64,000 nt of DNA from Kitasatospora sp. A2-31 (GCF_022288725.1 NZ_JAKNTA010000011.1:232305-296304), one strand, 5' to 3'; shown: positions 33,623 through 43,059, numbered from the stretch's first letter. The notes: generated by a model from the letters alone, not told the origin. Made by a program: numbers and translations.

Positions 33623-34190
33623 CGTCGGAGAATCCGAGGTCGTTGCCGCCGATCGAGAGCGTGATCGCCTTGACGTCGTACTGGGCCGCCACGGCGGCGA
33701 GCTGGTCGGCCTGCGGGGCCTCGCCCTTGAACGACTGGCCGCCGTTGGCGGCGCGGTAGACGTTGGCGGCGACGGCGCCGGAGCAGGCCAGGTTGATCCG
33801 GGTCTGCGCGACGGTCGGGGCGCTGCGCACCTCGGCGACGTCCGAGCGGTCGCACCCGCTCGCGTAGGTGCTGCCGTAGATCCGCGCCGGGTCGTATCCG
33901 CTGCCCGTCCAGGACCGGTCGGTACCGGCCCGGCTTCCGCCGGTGGCAAGGGAGTTGCCCTTCCAGCGCCCGGCCTCGCCGGAGATGTAGCTGTCGCCCA
34001 GGGTGACGCTGGCGGTCGTTCCCGTCCCGGCGGTGGCGCGGGCCGGGGCGGCGGCACCGATGGCGCGGGCCGGGGCGGCGGCACCGACCACCAGGCCGAG
34101 GGCGCTCAGCGGGAGGGCGAGGGCGGCGGCGAGCAGTCGCCGGGTGAAGCGGGTGGTTCTGCGGGTGATGCTCGAACTTCTTTCGGGCAC
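33612..34190 (-). pseudogene. Secreted SGNH/GDSL hydrolase, C-terminal half missing
   Basis: GTG 34190 follows AGGAG. The product has a signal peptide (RRLLAAALALPLSALGLVVG) and SGNH block I, VTLGDSYISGEAGRW, with the catalytic serine, plus block III-like LSIGGNDLGFSDV. The C-terminal block V (DxxH) is absent because the match stops at about 33612, where the NDH-2 remnant begins on the other strand. Full-length relatives are secreted lipases or esterases of over 300 residues. Confidence 0.8.
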
Positions 34191-34346
34191 GGCGGAACTC
34201 CTGCTGTCGGTCCCACCCGTGTGTGGGGACGGGGGAGACGCGTAGGTGAGGGTGGGCCGCCGGCCGGTGGCGCGATGAAGATGACATGCCCGCGGTTGTT
34301 ACCGCTAGGTATCTGCAGCAGGTTTCTCGATGTGTTACCGGGCGGT

Positions 34347-35684
34347 TCAGATCAGTCGCGAGACGGCACCGTCCGTTCCCAGGACGGCCGCCAGGTCGCC
34401 GGCCAGCCGCCGCGCATCGGCGGGGTCGAGCTCGGAGACGGTGATCCGCATCCCGGGCGGCGACTGCAGCCGGTAGCGCGCCCCGGGCGCCGCCACCCAA
34501 CCGCGCTGCACCAGCGCGGAGAGCGCCGTGGTCTCGTCCGGCACCGGCACCCACACGTTCAGCCCGCTCGCGCCGTGCGCCTCGATCCCGCGCGCGCCCA
34601 GCTCGCCCAGCAGGGCGTCCCGCCGCTCCCGGTAGGCGGCCGCCACCTGCGCGGCCGGCGCCGCGTCGGTGCGCCACAGCTCCGCGACGGTGCGCTGGAG
34701 CAGGTGGCTGACCCAGCCCGCGCCGAGCCGCTGCCGCCCGAGCACCCGGCCCACCGTGTCCGGGTCGCCGACCGCCACCGACAGCCGCAGGTCCGGCCCG
34801 TACGCCTTGGCCGCCGAGCGCACCACCGCCCAGCGCGCCGGCCCGGCGCCGACCAGCGGGTGGTACGGCTGGTCGACGATGCCGTGGCCGTGGTCGTCCT
34901 CGATCAGCAGCACGTCGGGGTGGCCGGCCAGTACGGCGCGCAGCTCCTGCGCGCGCTCGGCGCTGAGCGCGGCGCCGGTCGGGTTCTGCGCCCGGCTGGT
35001 GACCACGACCGCGCGGGCGCCGCGGGCCAGCGCCTCGTCGAGCGACTCGGGAAGCGGCCCGGCGTCGTCCAGGCGCACCGGCGCCGCGCGCAGGCCGAGG
35101 GCCGGCAGCAGGTCCAGCAGGCTCCCCCAGCCCGGGTCCTCCACCGCGACGGCGTCGCCGGGGCGCAGCCAGGCGAGCAGGATCCGTTCGATGGTGTCGA
35201 GCGAGCCGGAGGCGACGGCGATCGGGGCGTCCGGCAGGCCGTCGGACCGGAAGCCCTCCGCGGCCAGGGCGAGCAGCCCGGGGTCGGCGGACGGATGCCC
35301 GTAGCGCACCGGGTCGCGGCGGGCGGCCTCGGCGGCGACCGCGAGGGCCGGGGTGAGGTCGGGCAGCAGGCCCGGGTCGGGGTTGCCGTGGGAGAGGTCG
35401 CGGGCGTTCGGCGGGACGGGCAGCCGGATCTGGTCGCGCGGGGTGTGGGCGGGCCGGGAGCGGATCCGGCTGCCCTTGCGACCGGCGGTCTCGATCACGC
35501 CGCGGTCGCGGAGCAGCCGGTAGGCGGCGGCGACCGTGTTGGGGTTGACCCCGAGCTCGGCGGCGAGTTCGCGCAGCGGGGGCAGTGCGGTGCCCGGCGC
35601 GAGCCGGCCGCTGCTGACACCCTGCTCGACGTCGGCCGCGATATCGCTGGCGCGCCGCCCCTTGATCGGATAGTCTCCTAGCAC
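34347..35684 (-). CDS. MocR-type regulator: GntR winged helix fused to class I aminotransferase (PdxR-like)
   Basis: The 445-aa protein begins with a GntR DNA-binding domain (LAPGTALPPLRELAAELGVN, TVAAAYRLLRDRGVIET) followed after a linker by an aminotransferase fold: ASGSLDTIERILLAWLRPGD, TSRAQNPTGAALSAER, and the PLP-lysine SAAKAYGPDLRLSV (about residue 288). Such proteins sense PLP or an amino compound and do not usually catalyse transamination. It diverges from a PNPOx-like flavoprotein 34 bp away, an arrangement typical for control of vitamin B6-related genes. Start overlaps the operator region. Confidence 0.92.
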   Translation of the reverse strand: MLGDYPIKGRRASDIAADVEQGVSSGRLAPGTALPPLRELAAELGVNPNTVAAAYRLLRDRGVIETAGRKGSRIRSRPAHTPRDQIRLPVPPNARDLSHGNPDPGLLPDLTPALAVAAEAARRDPVRYGHPSADPGLLALAAEGFRSDGLPDAPIAVASGSLDTIERILLAWLRPGDAVAVEDPGWGSLLDLLPALGLRAAPVRLDDAGPLPESLDEALARGARAVVVTSRAQNPTGAALSAERAQELRAVLAGHPDVLLIEDDHGHGIVDQPYHPLVGAGPARWAVVRSAAKAYGPDLRLSVAVGDPDTVGRVLGRQRLGAGWVSHLLQRTVAELWRTDAAPAAQVAAAYRERRDALLGELGARGIEAHGASGLNVWVPVPDETTALSALVQRGWVAAPGARYRLQSPPGMRITVSELDPADARRLAGDLAAVLGTDGAVSRLI

Positions 35685-35693
35685 AAACGAGAT

Positions 35694-35709
35694 TATGCAC
35701 TAGTACATA
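35694..35709. promoter_or_regulatory. Candidate MocR/PdxR operator
   Basis: TATGCACTAGTACATA is an imperfect 16-bp palindrome centred on CTAG, in the 34-bp gap between the divergent MocR and flavoprotein starts. CTAG-centred sites are rare in high-GC DNA. Confidence 0.6.
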
Positions 35710-35718
35710 GAGGTTGTC

Positions 35719-36381
35719 ATGTCAGACGGCGCCGCGTCCTACGCCCGCACCCCGCGGACCACCCCCACCCGGTACAAGGAGCGTGCGACCTGGGAGCAGG
35801 AGGCGATCCACGCCGTCCTGGACAGCACCTGGCTCTGCCACCTCGGTTTCATAGCCGACGGCGCTCCGGTCGTGCTGCCGACCATCTACGCACGCGTCGG
35901 CGACCGCCTCTACATCCACGGCTCCACGGGCAGCCGCCCCATGCGCGGCGCCAAGGGCGAGCAGGGCCTGCCGGTCTGCGTCACCGTCACGCTCGTCGAC
36001 GGGCTGGTGCTCACCAAGTCGGCGTTCAACCACTCGGTCAACTTCCGCTCGGTGGTCGCCCACGGCACGGCCCACCAGGTCACCGACCCCGCGGAGCTGT
36101 CGGTCGCGCTGGACGCGCTGGTGGACCAGGCCGTCCCCGGCCGCTCCGCGGAGGTCCGTCCGGCCAACGCCAAGGAGCTCGCCGCCACCGCCGTCATCCG
36201 CCTGGTCCTGGACGAGGTGTCCGCCAAGACCCGTGACGACGACGCCGACGACGACGAGGCGGACCTCGACCTCCCGTTCTGGGCCGGTGTGGTGCCGGTG
36301 TCCACCGTGCTGGGCACGCCCACACCGCACGCCTCGACCACCGTCCCGCTCCCGGCGCACCTGCGCGACCTCGTCGGCTGA
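35719..36381 (+). CDS. Pyridoxamine 5'-phosphate oxidase-like split-barrel flavoprotein
   Basis: The 220-aa protein shows the PNPOx-like fold: STWLCHLGFIADGAPVVLPT, YARVGDRLYIHGSTGSRPMR, then VCVTVTLVDGLVLTKSAFNH and FRSVVAHGTAHQV. It resembles the family members paired with MocR regulators, which bind FMN or F420-type cofactors; the reaction is not fixed by sequence. A short acidic run (DDDADDDEADLDL) precedes the C-terminal WAGVVPV segment. Start ATG 35719 with gaggt upstream lies immediately after the operator. Confidence 0.9.
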   Translation: MSDGAASYARTPRTTPTRYKERATWEQEAIHAVLDSTWLCHLGFIADGAPVVLPTIYARVGDRLYIHGSTGSRPMRGAKGEQGLPVCVTVTLVDGLVLTKSAFNHSVNFRSVVAHGTAHQVTDPAELSVALDALVDQAVPGRSAEVRPANAKELAATAVIRLVLDEVSAKTRDDDADDDEADLDLPFWAGVVPVSTVLGTPTPHASTTVPLPAHLRDLVG

Positions 36382-36393
36382 CCGGCGCACGCG

Positions 36394-37050
36394 ATGCTGA
36401 TCCGATCCTGGGACCGCGGTGACGAGGACGAGTGGCGGGCATGGCTCGCCGAGGGCCGCGACTTCGGCCTGCTCGCCGCCAACGGCCCGCCCGGCGAGGG
36501 CCCGGTGCTGGTCCCGACGCACTTCCTGCTGGACGCCGGGCGCGGCGAGATCCTGCTCCACCTCGCCGCACCCAACCCGCTGCTCGCCGCGGTCCGCGCC
36601 GACCCGGCGGTCACCCTCGCGGTCACCGACGACTACGCGTTCGCCCCCGGCCACTGGCGCGGGGAGCCCGGCACCCCGACCAGCTTCTACGCCTCGGTGC
36701 ACTTCCACTGCACGGCCGAGCCGGTCGAGGACGCGGCAGGCAAGGCGGAGATCCTCAACCGGCAACTCGCGCACTTCCAGCCGGAGACCCCGGACGTCCG
36801 CGTCGTCCCCGGCGAGGGCCCGCTCGGCCGGCAGCTGCCGGGCCTGTGCGGACTGCGGCTGACGGTCCGCGAGGTGCGCGCCAAGTTCAAGTACGACGAC
36901 AAGAAGCCCGCCGACGAGCAGCACGCCCTCGCCCAGCGGCTGGCCGACCGCGGCCAGGGCCTCGACGCCGCCGTCCGCGGCCAGGTGCTCCGCCGCAACG
37001 CCCGGCGCGCGGGGCGCACTTCCGGGCGTGCGGGCGCGCCGCGCCCCTGA
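36394..37050 (+). CDS. FMN-binding negative regulator family protein (PaiB-like)
   Basis: The 218-aa protein matches the PaiB family: FGLLAANGPPGEGPVLVPTHF, ILLHLAAPNPLLAAV, WRGEPGTPTSFYASVHFHC, then QLPGLCGLRLTVREVRAKFK. PaiB proteins are flavin-binding split-barrel dimers with reported roles in protease and sporulation control in Bacillus. It starts 12 bp after the PNPOx-like gene and probably shares its operon, so MocR may control two related flavin-binding proteins. The C-terminal 20 residues are Arg/Gly-rich and variable. Confidence 0.88.
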   Translation: MLIRSWDRGDEDEWRAWLAEGRDFGLLAANGPPGEGPVLVPTHFLLDAGRGEILLHLAAPNPLLAAVRADPAVTLAVTDDYAFAPGHWRGEPGTPTSFYASVHFHCTAEPVEDAAGKAEILNRQLAHFQPETPDVRVVPGEGPLGRQLPGLCGLRLTVREVRAKFKYDDKKPADEQHALAQRLADRGQGLDAAVRGQVLRRNARRAGRTSGRAGAPRP

Positions 37051-37166
37051 CACGCGGTCACCCGAACAGCCGGAAATCGGGCGGATCCGGGCCGACACTG
37101 ATCGAATGTGAGACGAATCCTGCCCACTCGGCCGCGCCGACGGGCCCGTCCACCCGGGGAGCGTCC

Positions 37167-38579
37167 GTGTCGACAACCCGCAGTCATCCGGTCTCCGGCG
37201 AGGCGCACCTCGGGCACGTCGTGTTCATCTCGGCGGCCGCCGCGATGGGCGGCTTCCTGTTCGGCTACGACAGCGCGGTGATCAACGGTGCGGTGACGGG
37301 CATCCAGAAGCACTTCGGCGTCGGCAACGGCGAGACGGCCTTCGTGGTGGCGATCGCGCTGCTCGGCTCGGCGGCCGGCGCGGTGGCCGCCGGCCGGCTC
37401 GCCGACCACCTCGGCCGGGTCCGGACGATGCTGCTGGCCGCCACCCTCTTCGCGATCAGCGGCATCGGCTCGATGTTCCCGCCCACCGTCCAAGTGCTGG
37501 CGCTGTGGCGGGTGATGGGCGGTGTCGCGATCGGCATCGCCTCCGTCATCGCCCCGACCTACATCGCCGAGGTGGCGCCCACCGCCTACCGGGGGCGGCT
37601 CGCCTCGTTCCAGCAGATGGCGATCGTGCTCGGCATCACCGTCTCCCAGCTCGCCAACTGGGCGCTCAACCAGGCCGCCGGCGGCGAGTCCACCGGCCAC
37701 CTCGGCGGCATCCAGGCCTGGCAGTGGATGCTCGGCGTCGAAACCGTGCCCGCCCTCGTCTACGGGTTGATGGCGCTGGCGATCCCGGAGTCCCCGCGCT
37801 TCCTGATCGCCGACCACCGCGAGGCCCAGGCCCGCAAGGTGCTGGTGGAGGTGGAGGGCGAGGGGGTCGACCTCGACACCCGGGTGGCCGAGATCCGCGC
37901 GGTGCTGGAGTCCACCCACAAGCCCCGCGCCCGGGACCTCACGGGCGGGCGCTTCGGCCTGCTGCCGATCGTCTGGATCGGCATCGGCGCCTCGGTGTTC
38001 CAGCAGTTCGTCGGCATCAACGTGATCTTCTACTACTCGTCCTTCCTCTGGCAGTCCGTCGGCATCAACGAGTCCAACTCGCTGCTGATCAGCCTCTCCA
38101 CCTCGATCGTCAACGTGATCGGCACGGTGGTCGCGATGGTGCTGGTCGACCGGATCGGCCGCAAGCCGCTGGCGCTGGCCGGCTCGGCCGGCATGGCGGC
38201 GTCCCTCGCCACCGCGGCCTGGGCCTTCTCCTTCCGGGTGGGCACCGGCGACACCGCCACCCTGGACGACACGTACGCCACCGTCGCGCTGGTCGCGGCG
38301 CACGTCTTCGTGTTCTGCTTCGCGTTCTCCTGGGGCGTGGTGGTCTGGGTGCTGCTCGGCGAGATGTTCCCCAACCGGATCCGGGCACTCGCGCTGTCCG
38401 TCGCCGCCTCGGCCCAGTGGATCGCCAACTGGGCGATCACCGTCAGCTTCCCCGACCTCGCCGACTGGAACCTGTCGGCGACGTACGTCATCTACACGGT
38501 CTTCGCACTGCTCTCCATCCCCTTCGTGGCCTTCTGCATCAAGGAGACCAAGGGCCGGGCCCTGGAGGAGATGGGCTGA
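37167..38579 (+). CDS. glcP: Sugar porter MFS permease, GlcP-like glucose/H+ symporter
   Basis: The 470-aa protein has 12 helices and sugar-porter signatures: FLFGYDSAVINGAVTGIQ, GRLADHLGRVRTML (motif A), IPESPRFLIAD (PESPR) and KPLALAGSAGM. Its C-terminal half (FQQFVGINVIFYYSSFLWQS, MFPNRIRALALSVAASAQWI, KETKGRALEEMG) is very close to what I recall of Streptomyces coelicolor GlcP, the main glucose permease. GTG 37167 follows GGGGAG. The symbol is assigned by resemblance; another hexose or pentose is possible. Confidence 0.85.
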   Translation: MSTTRSHPVSGEAHLGHVVFISAAAAMGGFLFGYDSAVINGAVTGIQKHFGVGNGETAFVVAIALLGSAAGAVAAGRLADHLGRVRTMLLAATLFAISGIGSMFPPTVQVLALWRVMGGVAIGIASVIAPTYIAEVAPTAYRGRLASFQQMAIVLGITVSQLANWALNQAAGGESTGHLGGIQAWQWMLGVETVPALVYGLMALAIPESPRFLIADHREAQARKVLVEVEGEGVDLDTRVAEIRAVLESTHKPRARDLTGGRFGLLPIVWIGIGASVFQQFVGINVIFYYSSFLWQSVGINESNSLLISLSTSIVNVIGTVVAMVLVDRIGRKPLALAGSAGMAASLATAAWAFSFRVGTGDTATLDDTYATVALVAAHVFVFCFAFSWGVVVWVLLGEMFPNRIRALALSVAASAQWIANWAITVSFPDLADWNLSATYVIYTVFALLSIPFVAFCIKETKGRALEEMG

Positions 38580-38681
38580 TCCACCCGCCGGCCGACGGGC
38601 CCTCGGCCGTACCGACGGCCGGACCGCCGGCCCACCCGCTGCACCACCGCCGACCCCGCCGCCGCGCGCGGCCCGTCCCAC

Positions 38682-38747
38682 CGAGAGGAAGCCATGCCTG
38701 ACCAGGGCGGCTCCCGAGAGGAAGCCATGCCTGACCAGGGCGGCTCC
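38682..38747. repeat. Perfect 33-bp tandem duplication at the start of the dienelactone hydrolase gene
   Basis: Copies at 38682-38714 and 38715-38747 each contain the ribosome site gaggaag and an ATG. The unit keeps the frame, so it offers two equivalent starts (38694 and 38727). Confidence 0.95.
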
Positions 38748-39429
38748 CGGCAGAACGTCACCTTCCCGAGCAAACGGCCGCGAGGCCCACGGCTACCTGG
38801 CCCGCCCGCCGCAGGGCGTCGGGCCCGGTCTGGTGGTCGTGCAGGAGTGGTGGGGGCTCACCTCGCACGTCGCCTCGATGGCCGACCGCTTCGCCGCCGA
38901 GGGCTTCACCGTCCTCGCACCCGACCTCTTCGGCGGCGCCACCACCCACGACAGCGCCGAGGCCGCCCGGCTCAAGCGCGAGCTGCCGGTCGAGCGGGCC
39001 GTGGCGGACCTGCGTGGCGCGGTGGACTTCCTGCTCGGCCTGGACGGCGTGGTGGGCGACGCGGTCGGGGTGGTCGGCTTCTGCATGGGCGGCGGCTTCG
39101 CCCTGCTGCTGGCCGCCGCCGAGGGCGACCGGGTGGCCGCGGTGGTCCCGTTCTACGGGCTGCCGCCCGACCCGGACTTCGACTACCGGGGCCTCACCGC
39201 CCACGTCCTCGGCCACTTCGGCGAGCACGACCGCTCGATCCGGATGGCCGACGTGGACGAGGCCGCGATCCGGATCGGTGAGGCCACCGACGTCCGGCCC
39301 GAGGTCCACTTCTACCCGGCCGGGCACGCCTTCATGAACGACGAGAACCTGCTCGGCACCTATGACGCGCTGCAGGCCGGGATCGCCTGGCAGCGCACCC
39401 TCAGCTTCCTCCGGGGCCACCTCGGCTGA
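38727..39429 (+). pseudogene. Dienelactone hydrolase family protein, one-base insertion
   Basis: The main frame has the DLH landmarks: VVVQEWWGLTSHVASMADRF, VLAPDLFGG, catalytic cysteine in GVVGFCMGGGFALLL, Asp in GEHDRSI and His in YPAGHAFMND. The N-terminus (MPDQGGSRQNVTFPS...) is in a different frame; at about 38768-38771 agcaaacgg should be agcaacgg. Removing one A gives a 233-aa protein reading FPSNGREAHGYLARPPQG. The enzyme hydrolyses dienelactone-type or other small esters. The preceding 33-bp duplication duplicates the ribosome site and start. Confidence 0.88.
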
Positions 39430-39605
39430 CCCCGCCGCACCGGCACGACCGGGCTCCCCGACTCCCGCCCGAGCGCTGCCACACCACAACACCGCCACGC
39501 CGCACCGGGGCCACACTGCACCGGGACCCACCGGCTCACCAGCCCACCACCAGATCGTCCGGTTATCGGATGGACACGGTGCATCCGCCCCGGCATAGTC
39601 ACGGG

Positions 39606-40912
39606 GTGCAGAGCCCACCCCCACCCCCGCACGCCCCCCGGTTCGCCTGGGCCGGCCGCAACTTCCGCATCCAGACCGCCGCCACCGTGATCAGCGGGCT
39701 CGGCAACGCGGGCGCCCCCATCGCCACCGCGTTCGCCGTCCTGGAGGGTGGCGGTTCCACCGCGGACGTCGGCTACGTCACGGCCGCACGGCCGCCCGGC
39801 TGCTGCCCACGGTGCTGCTGCTGGTGCTCGGCGGCGCCCTCGCCGACCGGATGCCGCGCCACCACATCATGGTCGCCGCCAACCTGTTCAGCGCCGTCGC
39901 CCAGGCGGCCCTCGCCGCCCTCGTCCTCACCGGTGGGGCCGAACTCTGGCAGCTGTTGCTGCTCTCCGCCGCCGGCGGCGCCGGCTACGCCTTCTACTCC
40001 CCCGCCGCCGGCGGCATGATCATGGAGAGCGTCGCCCCCGAACACGCCGCACGCGCCTTCTCGGTGTTCCGGATGGGCCTCAACGGCGCCCAGATCGGCG
40101 GCGCCGCGCTCGGCGGCGCACTGACCGCCGCGATCGGCCCCGGCTGGGTGCTCGCCGTGGACGCCGGCTGCTTCCTGGTCGCCGCCGTCCTGCGGTTCTT
40201 CCTGGAGACCCAGCCGCTCACCACCGCCCGGGGCGGCGGCATGCTGCGCGACCTGCGCGAGGGCTGGCAGGAGTTCGCCTCCCGCCGCTGGCTCTGGGTG
40301 ATCGTGCTCCAGTTCTCCGTGCTGGTGGCCTGCGTCAGCGCCGTCGAGGCGGTCTACGGGCCGATCGTCGCCAGGCAGCACCTCGGCGGGGCGCGGGCGT
40401 GGGGGCTGGCGATGGCGGCCTACGGGACCGGTCTGGTCTCCACCGGTCTGCTGATGGTCCGCTGGCATCCGCGCCGGATCCTGCTGGTCGGCAACTGGGG
40501 CGTCTTCCTGTTCGGCGTACCGGCGCTCGCCCTCGCGGTGGCTGCCCCGCTGCCGGTCCTGGCGGCGGCGATGTTCCTCTCCGGCGTCGGGGTCACCGTC
40601 TTCGGCGTCAACTGGATGATCGCGCTCCAGCAGGAGATCCCGGCCGAGGCGTTCTCCCGGGTCGCCGCCTACGACGAGCTCGGCTCGCTCTCCCTGGCAC
40701 CGCTCGGCACCGCGCTGGCAGGGCCGGCCGCCGACGCCCTCGGCCTCTCCGGCGCGCTCTGGGCGTGTGCGGCGATCTCCCTGGTGCTCAGCGCCGCCGT
40801 GCTGCTGGAGCCGCAGGTCCGCCGGCTCGCCCGGCGCACCCCCGCCGCCCCCGCCGCCCGGTCCGGCGAGGCGGCCGAACCGGTCGTGCCCGCCGCCGGC
40901 GCGCACCCCTGA
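39606..40912 (+). pseudogene. MFS exporter, one-base deletion near the 5' end
   Basis: GTG 39606 opens a frame with FRIQTAATVISGLGNAGAPI (TM1). At about 39790 it shifts, and the rest (VLLLVLGGALADRMPRHHIM, AFSVFRMGLNGAQIGGAALG, ...) continues in the next frame to 40912. Adding one base gives 435 aa with about 12 helices. The pattern resembles the enterobactin-exporter-like (EntS) MFS group common in streptomycetes. Substrate unknown. The break lies in the cg-rich run tcacggccgcacggccgccc. Confidence 0.82.
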
Positions 40913-41115
40913 CCCGGCGGCCGAAGCCACTGCTGTTCCTGGACGTCGACGGCGTGCTCAACCCGGTCTGCCCCGGCCCGGAGGGCGACTTCGACACCCA
41001 CACCCTGCTCGGCTACACCGTCCTGCTCTCCGCGCGGCACGGCCGGTGGCTGCGCGAGCTCACCGGGAGCTACGAGCTGGTCTGGGCGACCACCTGGGAG
41101 GAGGGGAGCAGGTAG
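40913..41115 (+). pseudogene. HAD-like hydrolase N-terminal fragment
   Basis: After the MFS stop, a plus frame reads KPLLFLDVDGVLNPVCPGPE and YELVWATTWEE, the DxDG phosphatase-like motif I and following segment of small streptomycete HAD-like proteins. Only about 65 codons remain; from about 41108 the DNA belongs to a CPBP gene on the other strand. No ATG or GTG lies in frame near the expected start, so the 5' end may also be altered or start at CTG 40909. Confidence 0.65.
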
Positions 41116-41416
41116 CCGAGGACGACGACCTCCTCCAGGATGGCGTTCTGACCAGGACGACCGGCATCAGCCCGCGGGCGACGTAGTAGAGCTGCCAGGC
41201 GAGGTCCAGCCAGGGGCGGCCGGGGGCGCGCGAGGCGTTCAGGGTCGCGACCTGCTGGCCGAGTTTCAGCGTCTCGGTGAGCGAGCCGGTGAAGCTGATC
41301 AGCGCACCGATGCCGCTGGCCCCGAGCGAGAGGCCGAGAACGGTCAGCAGCTCCACACCGAGCAGCCGGCGCGTCGGCTTCGCGGTCTCCGGTTGTTCGG
41401 TCGAGGCGGTGGTCAC
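41108..41416 (-). pseudogene. CPBP intramembrane metalloprotease fragment with internal deletion
   Basis: From ATG 41416 the sequence has helix 1 (LLGVELLTVLGLSLGASGIG) and the amphipathic segment APGRPWLDLAWQLYYVA, typical of CPBP proteases. At about 41148 it jumps, in another frame, to NAILEEVVVLGYLL, which carries the family's EExxxR-type glutamates, normally some 80 residues further on. The rest is missing. These membrane proteases process peptides or act in immunity of bacteriocin systems; here none could function. Confidence 0.7.
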
Positions 41417-41553
41417 GGCGTGCTCCAGCGGTCCGGCATCGCTCCGGCCGTCGGCCGACCGCCGGAGCGGTCATCCTTCCACAGGAGGGCGTCGGGGCCG
41501 GGTCAGGAACCCACCGGCCGGGGCGGACCCACGGGCTCGCGATACCGGAGAAC

Positions 41554-43059
41554 CTAGCCGACCGGCCAGGTGTGGACGGGCTCCCCGGCCCGCATGTACT
41601 CGACGTACCGGCGGGTCATCGCCGCCAGCGCGGCCGGCCGGTCCATCCCGAACTGCTCGCGTAGCCGGTGGAAGGTGGCGCTCTGCCAGGAGGCGCCGTT
41701 GACCCGGCGCAGGCAGCGCTGCTCGATGATGCCAAGGTAGCGGTCCCGGTCCGCCGGCTCGACGCCCCACTCGTCCAGCCCCTGGTGGGCCAGCGGGAGC
41801 AGCTCGTTGAGCACCAGGTCGACGGCGGGGACGGTGGCCAGTCCTCCGCCGCGACCGGCCCGGCCGTGCCGCGGCCACTGCAGGACGGCGTCGATGCCGT
41901 AGCGCGCGGCCTGCCGGAAGTTCTCGTCGGCCCGCTCGAACGGCATCCTGGTCCAGATCGGGCGGGACTGCTCGGCCAGCACCCGGACCAGCCCGTAGTA
42001 GAAGGCCGCGTTGGCCAGCGTGTCGGCGACGGTCGGCCCGGCCGGCAGCGCCCGGTTCTCCACCCGCAGGTGCGGCACCCCGCCGCTGACGTCGTACACC
42101 GGCCGGTTCCACCGGTAGATCGTGCCGTTGTGCAGCCGCATCTCGGCGAGCCGCGGCACGCCGCCGGAGGCCAGCACCTTGAGCGGGTCCTCGTCGTCGC
42201 AGATCGGCAGCAGCGCCGGGAAGTACTTCAGGTTCTCCTCGAACAGGTCGTACGCCGAGTCGACCCAGCGCTCGCCGAACCAGGTGATCGGGCGCACGCC
42301 CTGCGCCTTGAGCTCCGCCGAACGGGTGTCACAGGCCTGCTGGAACAGCACCGGCCTGGTCTCCCGCCACAGCTCGCGCCCGAACAGGAAGGGCGAGTTG
42401 GCGCCCAGCGCCAGCTGCGCGCCGCAGATCGCCTGGGCGGCGTTCCAGACCGAGGAGAACCGCTCGGGGGTGACCTGCAGGTGCAGTTGCAGCGAGGTCG
42501 CGGCGGCCTCGGCGACCATGGTGATCGACTCCAGCTGGAGGTGCTCGACACCCTCGATGTCCAGCGTGATGTCCTCGCCGCGGGCGGCCAGGATCTGGTC
42601 GCTGAGCAGGCTGTAGCGCTGGTTTTGGGACATCGCGTCCAGCCCGGTGTGGTCGTGCTCCAGGGTCGGCAGGATGCCCACCATCACGATCCGCGCCCCG
42701 GCCTCGGCGGCCCTGCGGTCGGCGTAGCGCAGACCGGTGTCGATCTCCTCGCGCAGTTCCTCGAAGACGTGGCCGCAGAGCCGGTGCGGCGCGATGTTGA
42801 CCTCGATGTTGAACTGGCCCAGCTCGGTCTGGAAGTCGCTCGAGCCGATCGCACTGAGCACCTGGGCGTTGTTCATCACCGGCAGGCCCTGCTCGTCGGC
42901 CAGGTTGAGCTCGATCTCCAGACCCATCACCGCCCTGGGGCGGTCGAAGCGCTCCTCCCGGAGCATCCGTCCGAGTGCGTCGAGACAGGACTGGAGCTTG
43001 CGGCGGTAGAGCTGCCGGTCCGACAGGTCCGCCCGCGTCGCCACGACCTTCTCGCCCAT
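41554..43059 (-). CDS. Glutamate-cysteine ligase family protein (GCS2-like)
   Basis: The 501-aa protein has the carboxylate-amine ligase pattern: RPRAVMGLEIELNLADEQGLP near the N-terminus, DFQTELGQFNIEVNIAPHRL, ESITMVAEAAATSLQLHLQV and RVENRALPAGPTVADTLANA. It resembles the actinobacterial ATP-grasp-like gamma-glutamyl ligases that join glutamate to an amine or cysteine. Streptomycetes use mycothiol and ergothioneine, so the true product may be a gamma-glutamyl compound other than glutathione. AGGAGGGG precedes ATG 43059. The 360-bp upstream region is divergent and AT-richer. Confidence 0.88.
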   Translation of the reverse strand: MGEKVVATRADLSDRQLYRRKLQSCLDALGRMLREERFDRPRAVMGLEIELNLADEQGLPVMNNAQVLSAIGSSDFQTELGQFNIEVNIAPHRLCGHVFEELREEIDTGLRYADRRAAEAGARIVMVGILPTLEHDHTGLDAMSQNQRYSLLSDQILAARGEDITLDIEGVEHLQLESITMVAEAAATSLQLHLQVTPERFSSVWNAAQAICGAQLALGANSPFLFGRELWRETRPVLFQQACDTRSAELKAQGVRPITWFGERWVDSAYDLFEENLKYFPALLPICDDEDPLKVLASGGVPRLAEMRLHNGTIYRWNRPVYDVSGGVPHLRVENRALPAGPTVADTLANAAFYYGLVRVLAEQSRPIWTRMPFERADENFRQAARYGIDAVLQWPRHGRAGRGGGLATVPAVDLVLNELLPLAHQGLDEWGVEPADRDRYLGIIEQRCLRRVNGASWQSATFHRLREQFGMDRPAALAAMTRRYVEYMRAGEPVHTWPVG

